Source: Nocardia fusca NBRC 14340 (lineage in GTDB: Bacteria > Actinomycetota > Actinomycetes > Mycobacteriales > Mycobacteriaceae). From it: a stretch of DNA of 34,604 bases. The stretch spans positions 1 to 34,604 of the forward strand of contig NZ_BDCU01000043.1 of NCBI RefSeq assembly GCF_001618425.1, given 5' to 3'. Shown one piece after another: positions 1-6,726 of this stretch. The notes beneath the pieces are model-generated. The model saw only the letters and a list, made by a program, of their open reading frames with translations. It was not told the origin of the DNA and searched no databases. Made by a program: the position numbers and the translations under genes. Every line of letters starts with the position of its first letter. The first letter of the stretch is position 1.

Positions 1-5
1 CACAG

Positions 6-150
6 CACCTTCGCGAGTGGGCCCACCTCTCACCTTCACGAGCAGGCCCACCTCTCACCTTCGCGAGTGGGCCCACCCCTCACCTTCACGAGCAGGCCCA
101 CCCCTCACCTTCGCAAGCGAGCTCACATATCCACCTTCGCGATCCGGCCC
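6..150. repeat. 25-bp tandem repeat with alternating unit types (50-bp higher-order period)
   Basis: Five full 25-bp units start at 6, 31, 56, 81 and 106, and a degenerate sixth starts at 132. All begin CACCTTCRCGAG or a close variant. Units 1 and 3 carry GTGGGCCCACC, while units 2 and 4 carry CAGGCCCACC. The real repeating block is therefore about 50 bp, duplicated, with later decay in units 5 and 6. Odd units contain the palindrome TGGGCCCA. Open frames run through it, but 25 is not a multiple of 3 and no coding signal is convincing. Nothing else is recognisable in bases 1-270, apart from whatever promoter serves the gene at 271. The array may continue beyond the left edge. Confidence 0.85.
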
Positions 151-270
151 CGGGTCATCACGCCCCAACTGCACGGCTCGACCCACACCGTTTACGGGCA
201 CCACGCCCCGCAATCCCGCGGGCCGCAAATCGGACACAACACTGCCGTCACACCCCTAGACTTCCCTCCG

Positions 271-654
271 ATGGACATCCTCAGCAGCCGCATCATCCTG
301 CGTCCCCGGGACTACGCGACCACCCTGGCCTTCTATCGGGACTCCCTCGGCCTGGCGATCTATCGCGAATACCCGGGTGGAACGGTTTTCTTCGCCGGGC
401 AGTCGCTCATCGAGGTGGCCGGGCACGGCGGTTCCGACGCCGATCCGCGCGGTTTCGCGGGCGCGATCTGGTTACAGGTGCGTGATGTCGCCGCGGTGGC
501 GGTGGAGCTGACGCTCAACGGGGTGGCGATCGACCGGGCACCGGTGACCGAACCGTGGGGCCTGGTGGAGATGTGGGTGACCGACCCGGACGGGGTGCCG
601 ATCGTGCTGGTCGAGGTGCCGGAGGAGCACCCGATCCGACGGGACACCCGCTGA
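271..654 (+). CDS. VOC (glyoxalase/bleomycin-resistance fold) protein
   Basis: A 127-residue protein with the single-domain vicinal-oxygen-chelate pattern. It opens with a beta strand and RPRDYATTLAFYRDSLGL near residues 11-28, the typical first beta-alpha unit, and closes with WVTDPDGVPIVLVEVPE near 105-121, the typical end of the second unit. Candidate metal-ligand glutamates sit in SLIEVAG and LVEVPEE, but the substrate cannot be read from sequence. The open frame runs upstream through repeat DNA. ATG 271 is chosen because the VOC fold begins immediately after it. A VOC protein close to menE is also what I recall from M. tuberculosis (Rv0546c), so the neighbourhood is probably ancestral. 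No clear Shine-Dalgarno sequence precedes the start. The family is confident; a role in methylglyoxal removal or any named reaction would be a guess. Confidence 0.85.
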   Translation: MDILSSRIILRPRDYATTLAFYRDSLGLAIYREYPGGTVFFAGQSLIEVAGHGGSDADPRGFAGAIWLQVRDVAAVAVELTLNGVAIDRAPVTEPWGLVEMWVTDPDGVPIVLVEVPEEHPIRRDTR

Positions 655-893
655 CCCGGTGCGGGTCGGAGTTTTCTGCCGGGTTGCCAACCCCCGGTCC
701 CCCGGGCGACGATACGATCGGATGGCCGCCCGATCACCGACGCCCGGTGCGACCGCTTTCGTACCGTCCGACGAGTGAATCGCAGTCCCATGCCTGGCCC
801 AGCCCAATCCGATCAGCCGGCTCCGGCACCCTGTCCCGGCAGCTTCGGCCCCTGCTGTCCGCTGTCCGGCGGACATGAAACCATCGCTGCCGT

Positions 894-916
894 GAGCGAG
901 CGCAGCGAGCGAATCG
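894..916. repeat. Short GAGCGAGCGCAGCGAGCG-type element in the VOC-menE gap
   Basis: The stretch GAGCGAGCGCAGCGAGCGAA just upstream of menE is a simple reiterated element. I recall near-identical copies scattered through mycobacterial, nocardial and rhodococcal genomes, often close to gene starts. The rest of the 655-950 gap holds a modest hairpin (7-bp stem TGTCCGC/GCGGACA at 856-875) and no gene I can support. The element ends about 35 bases before the menE start. Its function is unknown to me. Confidence 0.4.
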
Positions 917-950
917 CGGCCTTCCGGCAAGCCGGGGACAAGGCGCGGCC

Positions 951-2114
951 GTGACGAAAACCTTGCGTACTCTGCCCATACCCACCGGCAGTGGCGTCAG
1001 CGATGTGCTGCCGCACCTGCGGCAGGTGCTGGACGGTAGCGGTTCGGCGGCCTGGCTGCCGGTGCCCGCCAGCGATCGGCGCGAAGCCCGCCGGCTGGGT
1101 GACGCGCTCGCCCCGGGCGAGCCGATCGCCGACGATATCGCGCTGGTGGTCACCACCTCCGGTACGACGGGGGTCCCGAAGGGCGCCATGCTCACCGCGG
1201 CGGCGTTGCGGGCCAGCGGTGATGCCACTCATGAACGGCTCGGCGGCCCCGGTAGCTGGCTGCTCGCCCTGCCCACCCATCACATCGCCGGACTGCAGGT
1301 TCTGCTGCGGTCGTTGCTGGCCGGTACCGAGCCGACGGTGGTGGATGTCTCCGGCGGTTTCCTGCCCGAGGCGCTGGCCGGCGCGATCGCGGGTATGCGC
1401 GGGGAACGCCGGTACACCTCGCTGGTGCCGACACAGTTGATCAAGGTCCTGGAGACACCCACCGCGGCAGCCGCGCTGGCCGAGCTGGACGCGGTGCTGA
1501 TCGGCGGCGCCGCGACCCCCTCCACGGTGTACGAGCGGGCCCGGGACGCCGGAATCAATGTCGTGCGCACCTACGGGATGAGTGAGACCTGCGGCGGCTG
1601 CGTCTACGACGGTGTCCCGCTGACCGGGGCCCGGGTGCGGATCGAGGACGGCCGCATCCTGCTCGGCGGCGAGATGCTCGCCGCGGGATACCGCAATATG
1701 CCCGATCATCCGGCGTTCGCGGAACCGGGCTGGTTCCGCACCGACGACGCGGGGGTTTTCCAGGACGGCGTACTGCGCGTCCTGGGCCGGTTGGACGAGG
1801 CGATCAGCACCGGCGGCCTGCTGGTGATCCCGCAGGTGGTGGAGGCGGTACTGGCCACCCATCCCGCCGTGTCGGAATGTGTGGTGCTCGGCCTGCCCGA
1901 CGACAGGCTGGGTCAGCGGGTGGCGCTGGCGGTGGTCCCCGCGCCCGGATCCGCGCCCACTCTCGACGAGTTGCGCGAGCATGTGCTGGCCGAGCTGGAT
2001 GTCGTGGCCGCGCCGCGCGAACTCACCCTCGTCGACGAGATCCCGCTGTTGGGGCCGGGGAAACCCGATCGCGGCGCGCTGCGCAGATTCCTGCTGGCCG
2101 AGTCGACCTCCTGA
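951..2114 (+). CDS. menE: o-Succinylbenzoate-CoA ligase (MenE)
   Basis: A 387-residue cytoplasmic ANL-superfamily adenylating enzyme that activates o-succinylbenzoate with ATP and CoA before ring closure to the naphthoquinone nucleus of menaquinone. The phosphate-binding loop TTSGTTGVPKG lies at about residues 68-78, RTYGMSE forms the adenine/A5 region, and GWFRTDD and RLDEAIS mark the hinge. The C-terminal GPGKPDR supplies the conserved catalytic lysine. It is shorter than general acyl-CoA ligases, as is usual for actinobacterial MenE. It starts at GTG 951, with AAGG about 7 bases upstream. menA lies 500 bases downstream on the same strand, separated by an opposing small gene, so the two are not a simple operon. 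A strong hairpin follows the stop directly. Confidence 0.95.
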   Translation: MTKTLRTLPIPTGSGVSDVLPHLRQVLDGSGSAAWLPVPASDRREARRLGDALAPGEPIADDIALVVTTSGTTGVPKGAMLTAAALRASGDATHERLGGPGSWLLALPTHHIAGLQVLLRSLLAGTEPTVVDVSGGFLPEALAGAIAGMRGERRYTSLVPTQLIKVLETPTAAAALAELDAVLIGGAATPSTVYERARDAGINVVRTYGMSETCGGCVYDGVPLTGARVRIEDGRILLGGEMLAAGYRNMPDHPAFAEPGWFRTDDAGVFQDGVLRVLGRLDEAISTGGLLVIPQVVEAVLATHPAVSECVVLGLPDDRLGQRVALAVVPAPGSAPTLDELREHVLAELDVVAAPRELTLVDEIPLLGPGKPDRGALRRFLLAESTS

Positions 2115-2119
2115 GCCGC

Positions 2120-2146
2120 GGTCCGCGGCGGATCCCGCCGCGGACC
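2120..2146. terminator. Perfect 12-bp hairpin between convergent genes
   Basis: The arms GGTCCGCGGCGG and CCGCCGCGGACC are perfectly complementary around a 3-base ATC loop. The hairpin begins 5 bases after the menE stop and ends 12 bases before the stop of the opposing gene. That placement fits a bidirectional terminator. There is no U tract, which is common for actinobacterial terminators. Confidence 0.8.
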
Positions 2147-2158
2147 GGGTTCGATGGA

Positions 2159-2449
2159 TCAGACCTCGTCGTCGTCGCCGTAGTCGCCTTCGTAATCGTC
2201 CCCCTGCGGGACCGGGATGGCTTGTTCGGCGATATCGATCGGATTCGCATGCCACTCGTCGGGGCGACCGCCGACCACCACCGGTTCGTCGGGTATCGGC
2301 AAATCGTCGGGCACCGACCGGGGATCGATATCGCCGTAGGGGGCCTCGTCCGGGTCTACCGGCGCGGCCTGTTCGACGCGGTCGGCCTCGGACATTGCTT
2401 CGAAGGTGCCCGGATCGATCGTCCGGGGCAGCTTGTCACGCTGGGCCAT
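2159..2449 (-). CDS. Small acidic protein of unknown function
   Basis: A 96-residue, strongly acidic soluble protein. Only the first ten residues are balanced in charge. The rest is rich in Asp, Glu and Pro, ending in a run of Asp, Gly and Tyr (DDYEGDYGDDDEV). No membrane segment, signal peptide or catalytic motif is visible, and I do not recognise a family. It starts at ATG 2449 behind GGAGGAGAGGAG, an ample ribosome-binding sequence, which argues that the gene is real. It is divergent from menA (163-bp shared upstream region) and convergent with menE. The composition suggests a largely disordered protein. I infer no function. Confidence 0.75.
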   Translation of the reverse strand: MAQRDKLPRTIDPGTFEAMSEADRVEQAAPVDPDEAPYGDIDPRSVPDDLPIPDEPVVVGGRPDEWHANPIDIAEQAIPVPQGDDYEGDYGDDDEV

Positions 2450-2612
2450 GATGGGCTCCTCTCCTCCGTATACGCCTCGCCGGGCGACTACCCGCCGAGA
2501 GGAAGATCAGTCCAACCTTGTCGAGAATGCCCCTGATGAGCCGATCGGGCAAGTAACGGTCTCGCGCGCCGGTGGATGGGCTGCGCCCGGCCCCGCGCAT
2601 TAGGCTGCGGAG

Positions 2613-3485
2613 ATGGCTACCGCAGCACAATGGATCGAGGGCGCCCGGCCCAGAACTCTGCCGAACGCGATCGCGCCCGTCGTGGCCGGTACCGGCGCCG
2701 CGGCCGCCATCGACGGTGCGCAGTGGTGGAAAGCACTCCTGGCGCTGGGTGTTTCTCTGGCGCTGATCGTCGGGGTCAACTACGCCAACGACTACTCCGA
2801 CGGGATCCGCGGCACCGACGACGAACGCGTCGGCCCGTTGCGGCTGGTCGGCTCCGGGCTGGCCTCCCCCGCCGCGGTCCGGGGCGCCGCGGTCGCGAGC
2901 CTCGTGGTCGGCGCGGTACTCGGGCTGATCTTGGCCGTGCTGTCGGCTCCCTGGCTGCTGCTGGTCGGCGCGGTATGCCTGGCGGGCGCCTGGTTCTACA
3001 CCGGCGGAAGCAAGCCCTACGGCTACAGCGGTTTCGGCGAGGTCGCCGTTTTCGTGTTCTTCGGCCTGGTGGCGGTGCTGGGTACGCAGTACGTCCAAGC
3101 GCTCCGGATCGACTGGGCCGGGGTGGCGCTCGCGGTTGGCGTCGGCGCGTTCTCCAGCGCGGTCCTGGTGGCCAACAACCTGCGCGATATCCCGACCGAC
3201 AGCGAAACCGGTAAGACGACGCTGGCGGTGAAATTGGGCGACACCCGCACCCGCACGGTACATCTGGTTCTGCTGGTGGTCCCGTTCGTGCTGACCCTCG
3301 CACTGGCGGCCCGTACTCCCTGGGCCCTGGCCGGCCTGCTGGCCCTCCCCCTGGCCGTCCGCGCGAACGCGCCCGTCCGGGCGGACCGCGCCGGCCTGGA
3401 GCTGATCCCCGCCCTGCGCGATTCCGGCCTCGCCCTACTCGCCTGGTCCGTATTGTCCGCCGTCGCCCTCTGGCTCGGCACCTGA
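2613..3485 (+). CDS. menA: 1,4-Dihydroxy-2-naphthoate polyprenyltransferase (MenA)
   Basis: A 290-residue integral membrane UbiA-family prenyltransferase. It attaches the isoprenoid tail to 1,4-dihydroxy-2-naphthoate with loss of CO2, giving demethylmenaquinone. The first Asp-rich motif is NDYSDGIRGTDD at residues 59-70. The second is NNLRDIPTDSETGK at about 188-201. These bind the Mg-diphosphate of the prenyl donor. Around eight hydrophobic helices are evident, and the N-terminal WIEGARPRTLPNA is typical of MenA. The start is ATG 2613. It converges with the next gene, with only 3 bases between the two stop codons. It works in the same pathway as menE. Confidence 0.95.
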   Translation: MATAAQWIEGARPRTLPNAIAPVVAGTGAAAAIDGAQWWKALLALGVSLALIVGVNYANDYSDGIRGTDDERVGPLRLVGSGLASPAAVRGAAVASLVVGAVLGLILAVLSAPWLLLVGAVCLAGAWFYTGGSKPYGYSGFGEVAVFVFFGLVAVLGTQYVQALRIDWAGVALAVGVGAFSSAVLVANNLRDIPTDSETGKTTLAVKLGDTRTRTVHLVLLVVPFVLTLALAARTPWALAGLLALPLAVRANAPVRADRAGLELIPALRDSGLALLAWSVLSAVALWLGT

Positions 3486-3488
3486 CCT

Positions 3489-3872
3489 TCAGTCGTTGTC
3501 CGGGATCAGGATGCCGATGGCCCAGTTGACGATCGTGACGATGATTGCACCCAGGAACGCCGCCCAGAACCCGTCGATCCGCAGGCCGTAGTCGGTGGCT
3601 TCGGTGATCCAGGCCGTGAGCCACAACATAAGGGCGTTGATCACCAGCAGGAACAGGCCGAGGGTCAGGATGACCAGCGGTAGCGACAGTAGTTTCACCA
3701 GCGGTTTGACGAAGGAGTTCACCACGGTGAACACCGCCGCTACCGCGAGCAGAACCACGAGCTTCGCGCCGTTGCCCTGGTCGGGTGGAGAGACGAGTTC
3801 GATATCGCCGACCCATAGCGCGGCGAGCCAGATGGCGAAGGCGGTGCCGATCAACCGGAGCACAAGCTGCAT
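3489..3872 (-). CDS. Phage holin family 4-type membrane protein
   Basis: A 127-residue, four-helix membrane protein. Hydrophobic spans lie near residues 3-22, 37-55, 63-88 and 101-121. The second and third spans are joined by NSFVKPLVKLLSLP, a segment typical of the Phage_holin_4_2 / YvlD-type family. Despite the family name, these are ordinary chromosomal membrane proteins with no established lytic role, and nothing phage-like surrounds this one. It starts at ATG 3872. The neighbours are menA, convergent, and a Clp-N protein gene upstream on the same strand, 112 bases away. Its function is unknown. Confidence 0.8.
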   Translation of the reverse strand: MQLVLRLIGTAFAIWLAALWVGDIELVSPPDQGNGAKLVVLLAVAAVFTVVNSFVKPLVKLLSLPLVILTLGLFLLVINALMLWLTAWITEATDYGLRIDGFWAAFLGAIIVTIVNWAIGILIPDND

Positions 3873-3984
3873 ACGGCCATGCTAAGCACATCGGGGCGCC
3901 GGGCGCCGGATACAGCGGATTCCGGCCCGACCGCCGGCGTGACCCGACGAGTCGGGGGACGCTGTGTGGCCGGGCCGGCTGCGC

Positions 3985-4560
3985 TCATGCCGCTTTGTCG
4001 AGGAGGGTGTTGATCTCGCCGCGCAGGCGGGCGATCTCGTCGGGGCCGCCGAGCAGTTCGGTGGCGACCGGGCCGGGTGTGCGCAGGATACCGAGCAGGA
4101 CATGGCCTGATTCGATGGATTTGTCCTTGCGTGCCAAGGCTTCGCGCAGCGATAGTTCCAGTGCCTTCTTGGCGTCCCGGGTGAACGGGATGTGCCCGAG
4201 CCGTCCGCCGCGGCGCCGGCCGCGGGGTTCGTCCGCGGGGATCGCCCGGTCCAGCGCGTCGGCACCGAACCCGGCTTCCAGGCTTTCGCGTACCGCGTCC
4301 AGGTCGATGCCGATGGAACGCAGTGCCTCGGCGTCGCCGGGCCCCAGTGGATCGTCGGTTGTCGCGGCGCTCAGCGATTGCCGTGCGCCGTGCAGCGTGA
4401 ATCCGTTCTGTTCCAGTAGCGAGCGCAGTTGCGGTTCGCCCTCTTCCAGTAGTCCGAGCAGGAGGTGCTCGACCCGGATCTCCGGGGACCCCAGTTCACG
4501 CGCCTGTTCCTGTGCCGCGACAACCGCGCTTCTGGCGTTCCTGCTGAATCGCTCGAACAT
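3985..4560 (-). CDS. Stand-alone ClpC-type N-domain protein (ClpC2-like, no ATPase)
   Basis: A 191-residue protein made only of the double Clp N-domain repeat, with no Walker motifs. Residues 1-5 are MFERF, identical to the start of the unfoldase ClpC1. EHLLLGLLEEGEP (31-43) and GHVLLGILR (152-160) are the two repeat cores, and GHIPFTRDAKKALELSLREA (122-141) closely matches ClpC1. A longer linker (about 66-121), Arg-rich near its end, separates the repeats. Mycobacterial ClpC2 has this domain fused behind a DNA-binding region and is reported to sequester cyclomarin A away from ClpC1. Here the domain has its own ATG, immediately after the stop of the HTH gene. It is inferred to be an antibiotic or substrate decoy, or a ClpCP adaptor, translated together with the HTH protein. 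Confidence 0.85.
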   Translation of the reverse strand: MFERFSRNARSAVVAAQEQARELGSPEIRVEHLLLGLLEEGEPQLRSLLEQNGFTLHGARQSLSAATTDDPLGPGDAEALRSIGIDLDAVRESLEAGFGADALDRAIPADEPRGRRRGGRLGHIPFTRDAKKALELSLREALARKDKSIESGHVLLGILRTPGPVATELLGGPDEIARLRGEINTLLDKAA

Positions 4561-4782
4561 CTATCGACCCCTGTCTCTCCGGTTGTGTTTCTGATGGACT
4601 GCCTGTTTGCTGACCTCGAGTGCGTCGGCGATGGCCTGCCAGGACCAGCCCTGGTCGCGGGCATTGCCCACCTGGATCGCTTCGAGCCGTTCGAGGAGTC
4701 TGCGCAGCGCCAGCACTGCCCGTAGACCCACCGCGGGGTCCGGGCTGCCCGCCGCCGCGGCCAGCGTGGTTGCTTCTGTCAT
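4561..4782 (-). CDS. Short helix-turn-helix protein paired with the Clp-N protein
   Basis: A 73-residue protein. Residues 18-40 form a charged helix (LRAVLALRRLLERLEAIQ), and 46-68 form a helix-turn-helix (WSWQAIADALEVSKQAVHQKH) followed by a basic tail. The same W-S-x-x-I-x-x-x-x-x-V-S/T-K-Q-A pattern occurs, as I recall, in the N-terminal part of mycobacterial ClpC2. Its TAG stop (4561-4563) directly abuts the ATG of the Clp-N gene with no gap, so the two reading frames together would equal a full ClpC2. ATG 4782 lies 2 bases from an operator-like repeat, leaving no room for a ribosome-binding site, so a leaderless transcript is likely. It is inferred to be the autorepressor of this module, sensing through the Clp-N partner. 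Confidence 0.8.
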   Translation of the reverse strand: MTEATTLAAAAGSPDPAVGLRAVLALRRLLERLEAIQVGNARDQGWSWQAIADALEVSKQAVHQKHNRRDRGR

Positions 4783-4783
4783 A

Positions 4784-4801
4784 TGTCAATTTTTATTGAC
4801 A
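4784..4801. promoter_or_regulatory. Operator-like inverted repeat A
   Basis: TGTCAAT-TTTT-ATTGACA is a perfect 7-bp inverted repeat with a 4-base spacer. It begins 2 bases upstream of the HTH start codon. Its reverse complement matches repeat B at 16 of 18 positions. It covers the predicted -10 element of the HTH gene and, on the other strand, provides a consensus TTGACA -35 for the ABC exporter. It is a probable binding site for the adjacent HTH protein. Confidence 0.75.
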
Positions 4802-4818
4802 CTCGCGCCTGATGTCAA
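4790..4818 (-). promoter_or_regulatory. Predicted leaderless promoter of the HTH-ClpN genes
   Basis: On the minus strand TTGACA (4818-4813) is followed by exactly 17 bases and then TAAAAA (4795-4790). Transcription would begin about 7-8 bases further on, at or next to the A of ATG 4782, giving a leaderless mRNA. Because the two operator repeats are symmetric, the plus strand shows a mirror arrangement: TTGACA 4796-4801, 17 bases, CAAAAA 4819-4824. That could serve the exporter, whose start codon has a conventional leader and ribosome-binding site. Confidence 0.6.
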
Positions 4819-4830
4819 CAAAAATTGACG
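4813..4830. promoter_or_regulatory. Operator-like inverted repeat B
   Basis: TGTCAAC-AAAA-ATTGACG is a near-perfect inverted repeat of the same family as repeat A. The centre-to-centre distance is 29 bp, close to three helical turns, so two dimers could sit on the same face of the DNA. It covers the -35 of the HTH gene and the possible -10 of the exporter gene. Confidence 0.7.
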
Positions 4831-4890
4831 ACAGGTGAACGCAATCGCGGCGCAAGAGCCGTGCAAGACGGGAAGAGGACCGTAGCCGCT

Positions 4891-5883
4891 ATGACGAATC
4901 ACGAATCCGCCACGTTCGCGATCGAGGCGAACGACCTGGTCAAGGTGTTCGGCACCCAGCGGGCCGTCGACGGGGTGAGCCTGGCCGTGCCGCAGGGCTC
5001 GGTCTACGGCGTACTGGGGCCGAACGGGGCGGGGAAGACCACGACCATTCGCATGCTGGCCACTCTGCTCTGCCCCGACGGTGGCAGCGCCCGGGTGTTC
5101 GGTCACGATGTCGTCGCCGAACCGGGCGCCGTGCGGTCGCTCATCGGCGTCACCGGCCAGTACGCCTCGGTCGACGAGGACCTGACCGCCACCGAGAACC
5201 TGATGGTCTTCTCCCGGCTGCTCGGACTGAGCCGAACTGCCGCCAGACGCCGGACCGCCGAGCTACTGGAGGAATTCGAACTCACCGACGCGGCGAACAA
5301 ATCGCTGAAGAACTTCTCCGGCGGTATGCGCCGCCGGCTCGACCTGGCGGCCGGTCTCATCGCGACCCCGCCGCTGCTGTTCCTCGACGAGCCGACCACC
5401 GGCCTGGACCCGCGTACCCGGGCCCAGATGTGGGAGACCATCCGCAGGCTGGTGCGGGGCGGCACGACCGTCCTGCTCACCACCCAGTACCTGGACGAAG
5501 CCGACCAGCTGGCCGACCGGATCGCGGTGATCGATCACGGCCGGGTCATCGCCGACGGCACCGCCGACGAACTGAAGGCGTCCATCGGCGGGTCCTCGCT
5601 ACAGCTGACCCTGGCCGACCGATCCCAGCTCGAAACCGCCCGCCGGATCATCGCCGACGTGCTGCACACCGAGGTCCAGACCACACCGGAGGCCGGCCGG
5701 CTCACCGCGGCGCTGCCCGACCCGAACGGCACCACCGATCTGCTGATCGGCCTGCGCGACCGCGCGGTCGCGGTGGAGGAGATCACGGTGACCAAACCAA
5801 GCCTCGACGAAGTGTTCCTCACCCTCACCGGCCACCCGGCCGAATCCGACACCGACACCGACACCGAACGGACCGCCGCATGA
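4891..5883 (+). CDS. DrrA-type ABC exporter ATP-binding protein
   Basis: A 330-residue ABC ATPase of the daunorubicin-resistance (DrrA) class. Walker A is GPNGAGKT, the signature is FSGGMRRRLDLA, Walker B is LLFLDEPTTGLDP, and the switch region is LLTTQYLDEAD with Gln where many ABC proteins have His, normal in this class. The last ~90 residues are the regulatory tail typical of DrrA proteins, ending in an Asp/Thr-rich stretch. The start is placed at ATG 4891, since GGAAGAGGA lies 11 bases upstream and the ABC domain begins soon after. The frame is open further upstream, into operator B. It overlaps the permease gene by 4 nt. The substrate is unknown. The gene is divergent from the HTH-ClpN pair and shares its operator region, suggesting co-regulation. 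Confidence 0.9.
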   Translation: MTNHESATFAIEANDLVKVFGTQRAVDGVSLAVPQGSVYGVLGPNGAGKTTTIRMLATLLCPDGGSARVFGHDVVAEPGAVRSLIGVTGQYASVDEDLTATENLMVFSRLLGLSRTAARRRTAELLEEFELTDAANKSLKNFSGGMRRRLDLAAGLIATPPLLFLDEPTTGLDPRTRAQMWETIRRLVRGGTTVLLTTQYLDEADQLADRIAVIDHGRVIADGTADELKASIGGSSLQLTLADRSQLETARRIIADVLHTEVQTTPEAGRLTAALPDPNGTTDLLIGLRDRAVAVEEITVTKPSLDEVFLTLTGHPAESDTDTDTERTAA

Positions 5884-6704
5884 CCACGACACTGACCGAA
5901 CCCGCACGCGTGGTGGCGCCGCGGGTACCGGCGCCGGCCGCCCGCATCGGCCTGCGCAGAACCTTCGACAACACCATGACCATGGCCTACCGCGGCCTGC
6001 TCAAGATCAAGCACAATCCCGAGCAGCTCTTCGACGTGGTGATCCAGCCGGTGATCTTCACCCTGATGTTCACCTACATCTTCGGCGGGGCCATCTCCGG
6101 CGATGTGAAAAGCTATCTGCCGGTGATCATTCCGGGCATTCTCGTCCAGACCGTGGTGATGACCTCGGTGGTGACCGGCGTACAGCTCAAGGAGGATATC
6201 GAGAAGGGCGTCTTCGACCGCTTCAAATCCCTGCCCATCGCCCGGGTCGCCGCGCTGTCGGGTGCGCTGACCGCCGATATGGTCCGCTACGGCATCGCCT
6301 CGGCGCTGACCGTGGTGATGGGTTTCCTCATGGGTTACCGCCCGGAGCCGGCCGGTGTCGCGCTGGCGGTACTGCTGGTGGTGGCCTGCTCCTTCGCCAC
6401 CAGTTGGATCTGGGCCTTCTTCGGTGTGATCGCCAACAAGGCCTCGGCGGTACAGGGCTACTCCATGCTCGTCATGTTCCCGCTGACCTTCGCCTCCCCG
6501 GCCTTCGTGCCCAAGGAGACGATGCCGGGCTGGCTCCAGGCGTTCATCGACGTCAACCCGGTCTCCCACCTGGTCTGGGCCTGCCGGGACCTGATGAACA
6601 CCGGTCATATCGGAATGCACGTCGTCTGGTCCCTGGTCGGCGCCGCGGCGATCGTCGCGGTATTCGCGCCGCTGACCGTCCGGGCCTATATGCGCCGAGC
6701 CTGA
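5880..6704 (+). CDS. DrrB-type ABC-2 permease
   Basis: A 274-residue ABC-2 family membrane protein, the partner of the ATPase encoded just upstream (ATGA overlap, 5880-5883). The cytoplasmic N-terminus has DNTMTMAYRGLLKIKHNPEQ, typical of DrrB proteins. Six hydrophobic spans follow. The conserved loop KEDIEKGVFDRFKSLPIAR is the coupling region, and a segment near residue 200 reads FPLTFASPAFVPKETMPGWL. It probably exports a hydrophobic drug or lipid. The open frame extends far upstream inside the ATPase gene, but only ATG 5880 gives the family N-terminus. It converges with the large regulator gene, with 22 bases between the stops. Confidence 0.92.
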   Translation: MTTTLTEPARVVAPRVPAPAARIGLRRTFDNTMTMAYRGLLKIKHNPEQLFDVVIQPVIFTLMFTYIFGGAISGDVKSYLPVIIPGILVQTVVMTSVVTGVQLKEDIEKGVFDRFKSLPIARVAALSGALTADMVRYGIASALTVVMGFLMGYRPEPAGVALAVLLVVACSFATSWIWAFFGVIANKASAVQGYSMLVMFPLTFASPAFVPKETMPGWLQAFIDVNPVSHLVWACRDLMNTGHIGMHVVWSLVGAAAIVAVFAPLTVRAYMRRA

Positions 6705-6726
6705 GGGACGCGGCCGCCGGGCCCGC

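Noticed and set aside
6..150. Possible CRISPR array
   Set aside because: The repeats are directly tandem with no unique spacers, and no cas genes are present.
856..875. 7-bp stem hairpin as terminator of the VOC gene
   Set aside because: It lies 200 bases after the stop with a short stem and 6-base loop; not persuasive.
813..2255. Long minus-strand open frame opposite menE (480 codons)
   Set aside because: Composition is Arg/Gly/His/Gln-rich with no domain; it is a high-GC antisense shadow of menE.
3489..3872. Holin as evidence of a prophage
   Set aside because: The family is common in chromosomes and no other phage gene lies nearby.
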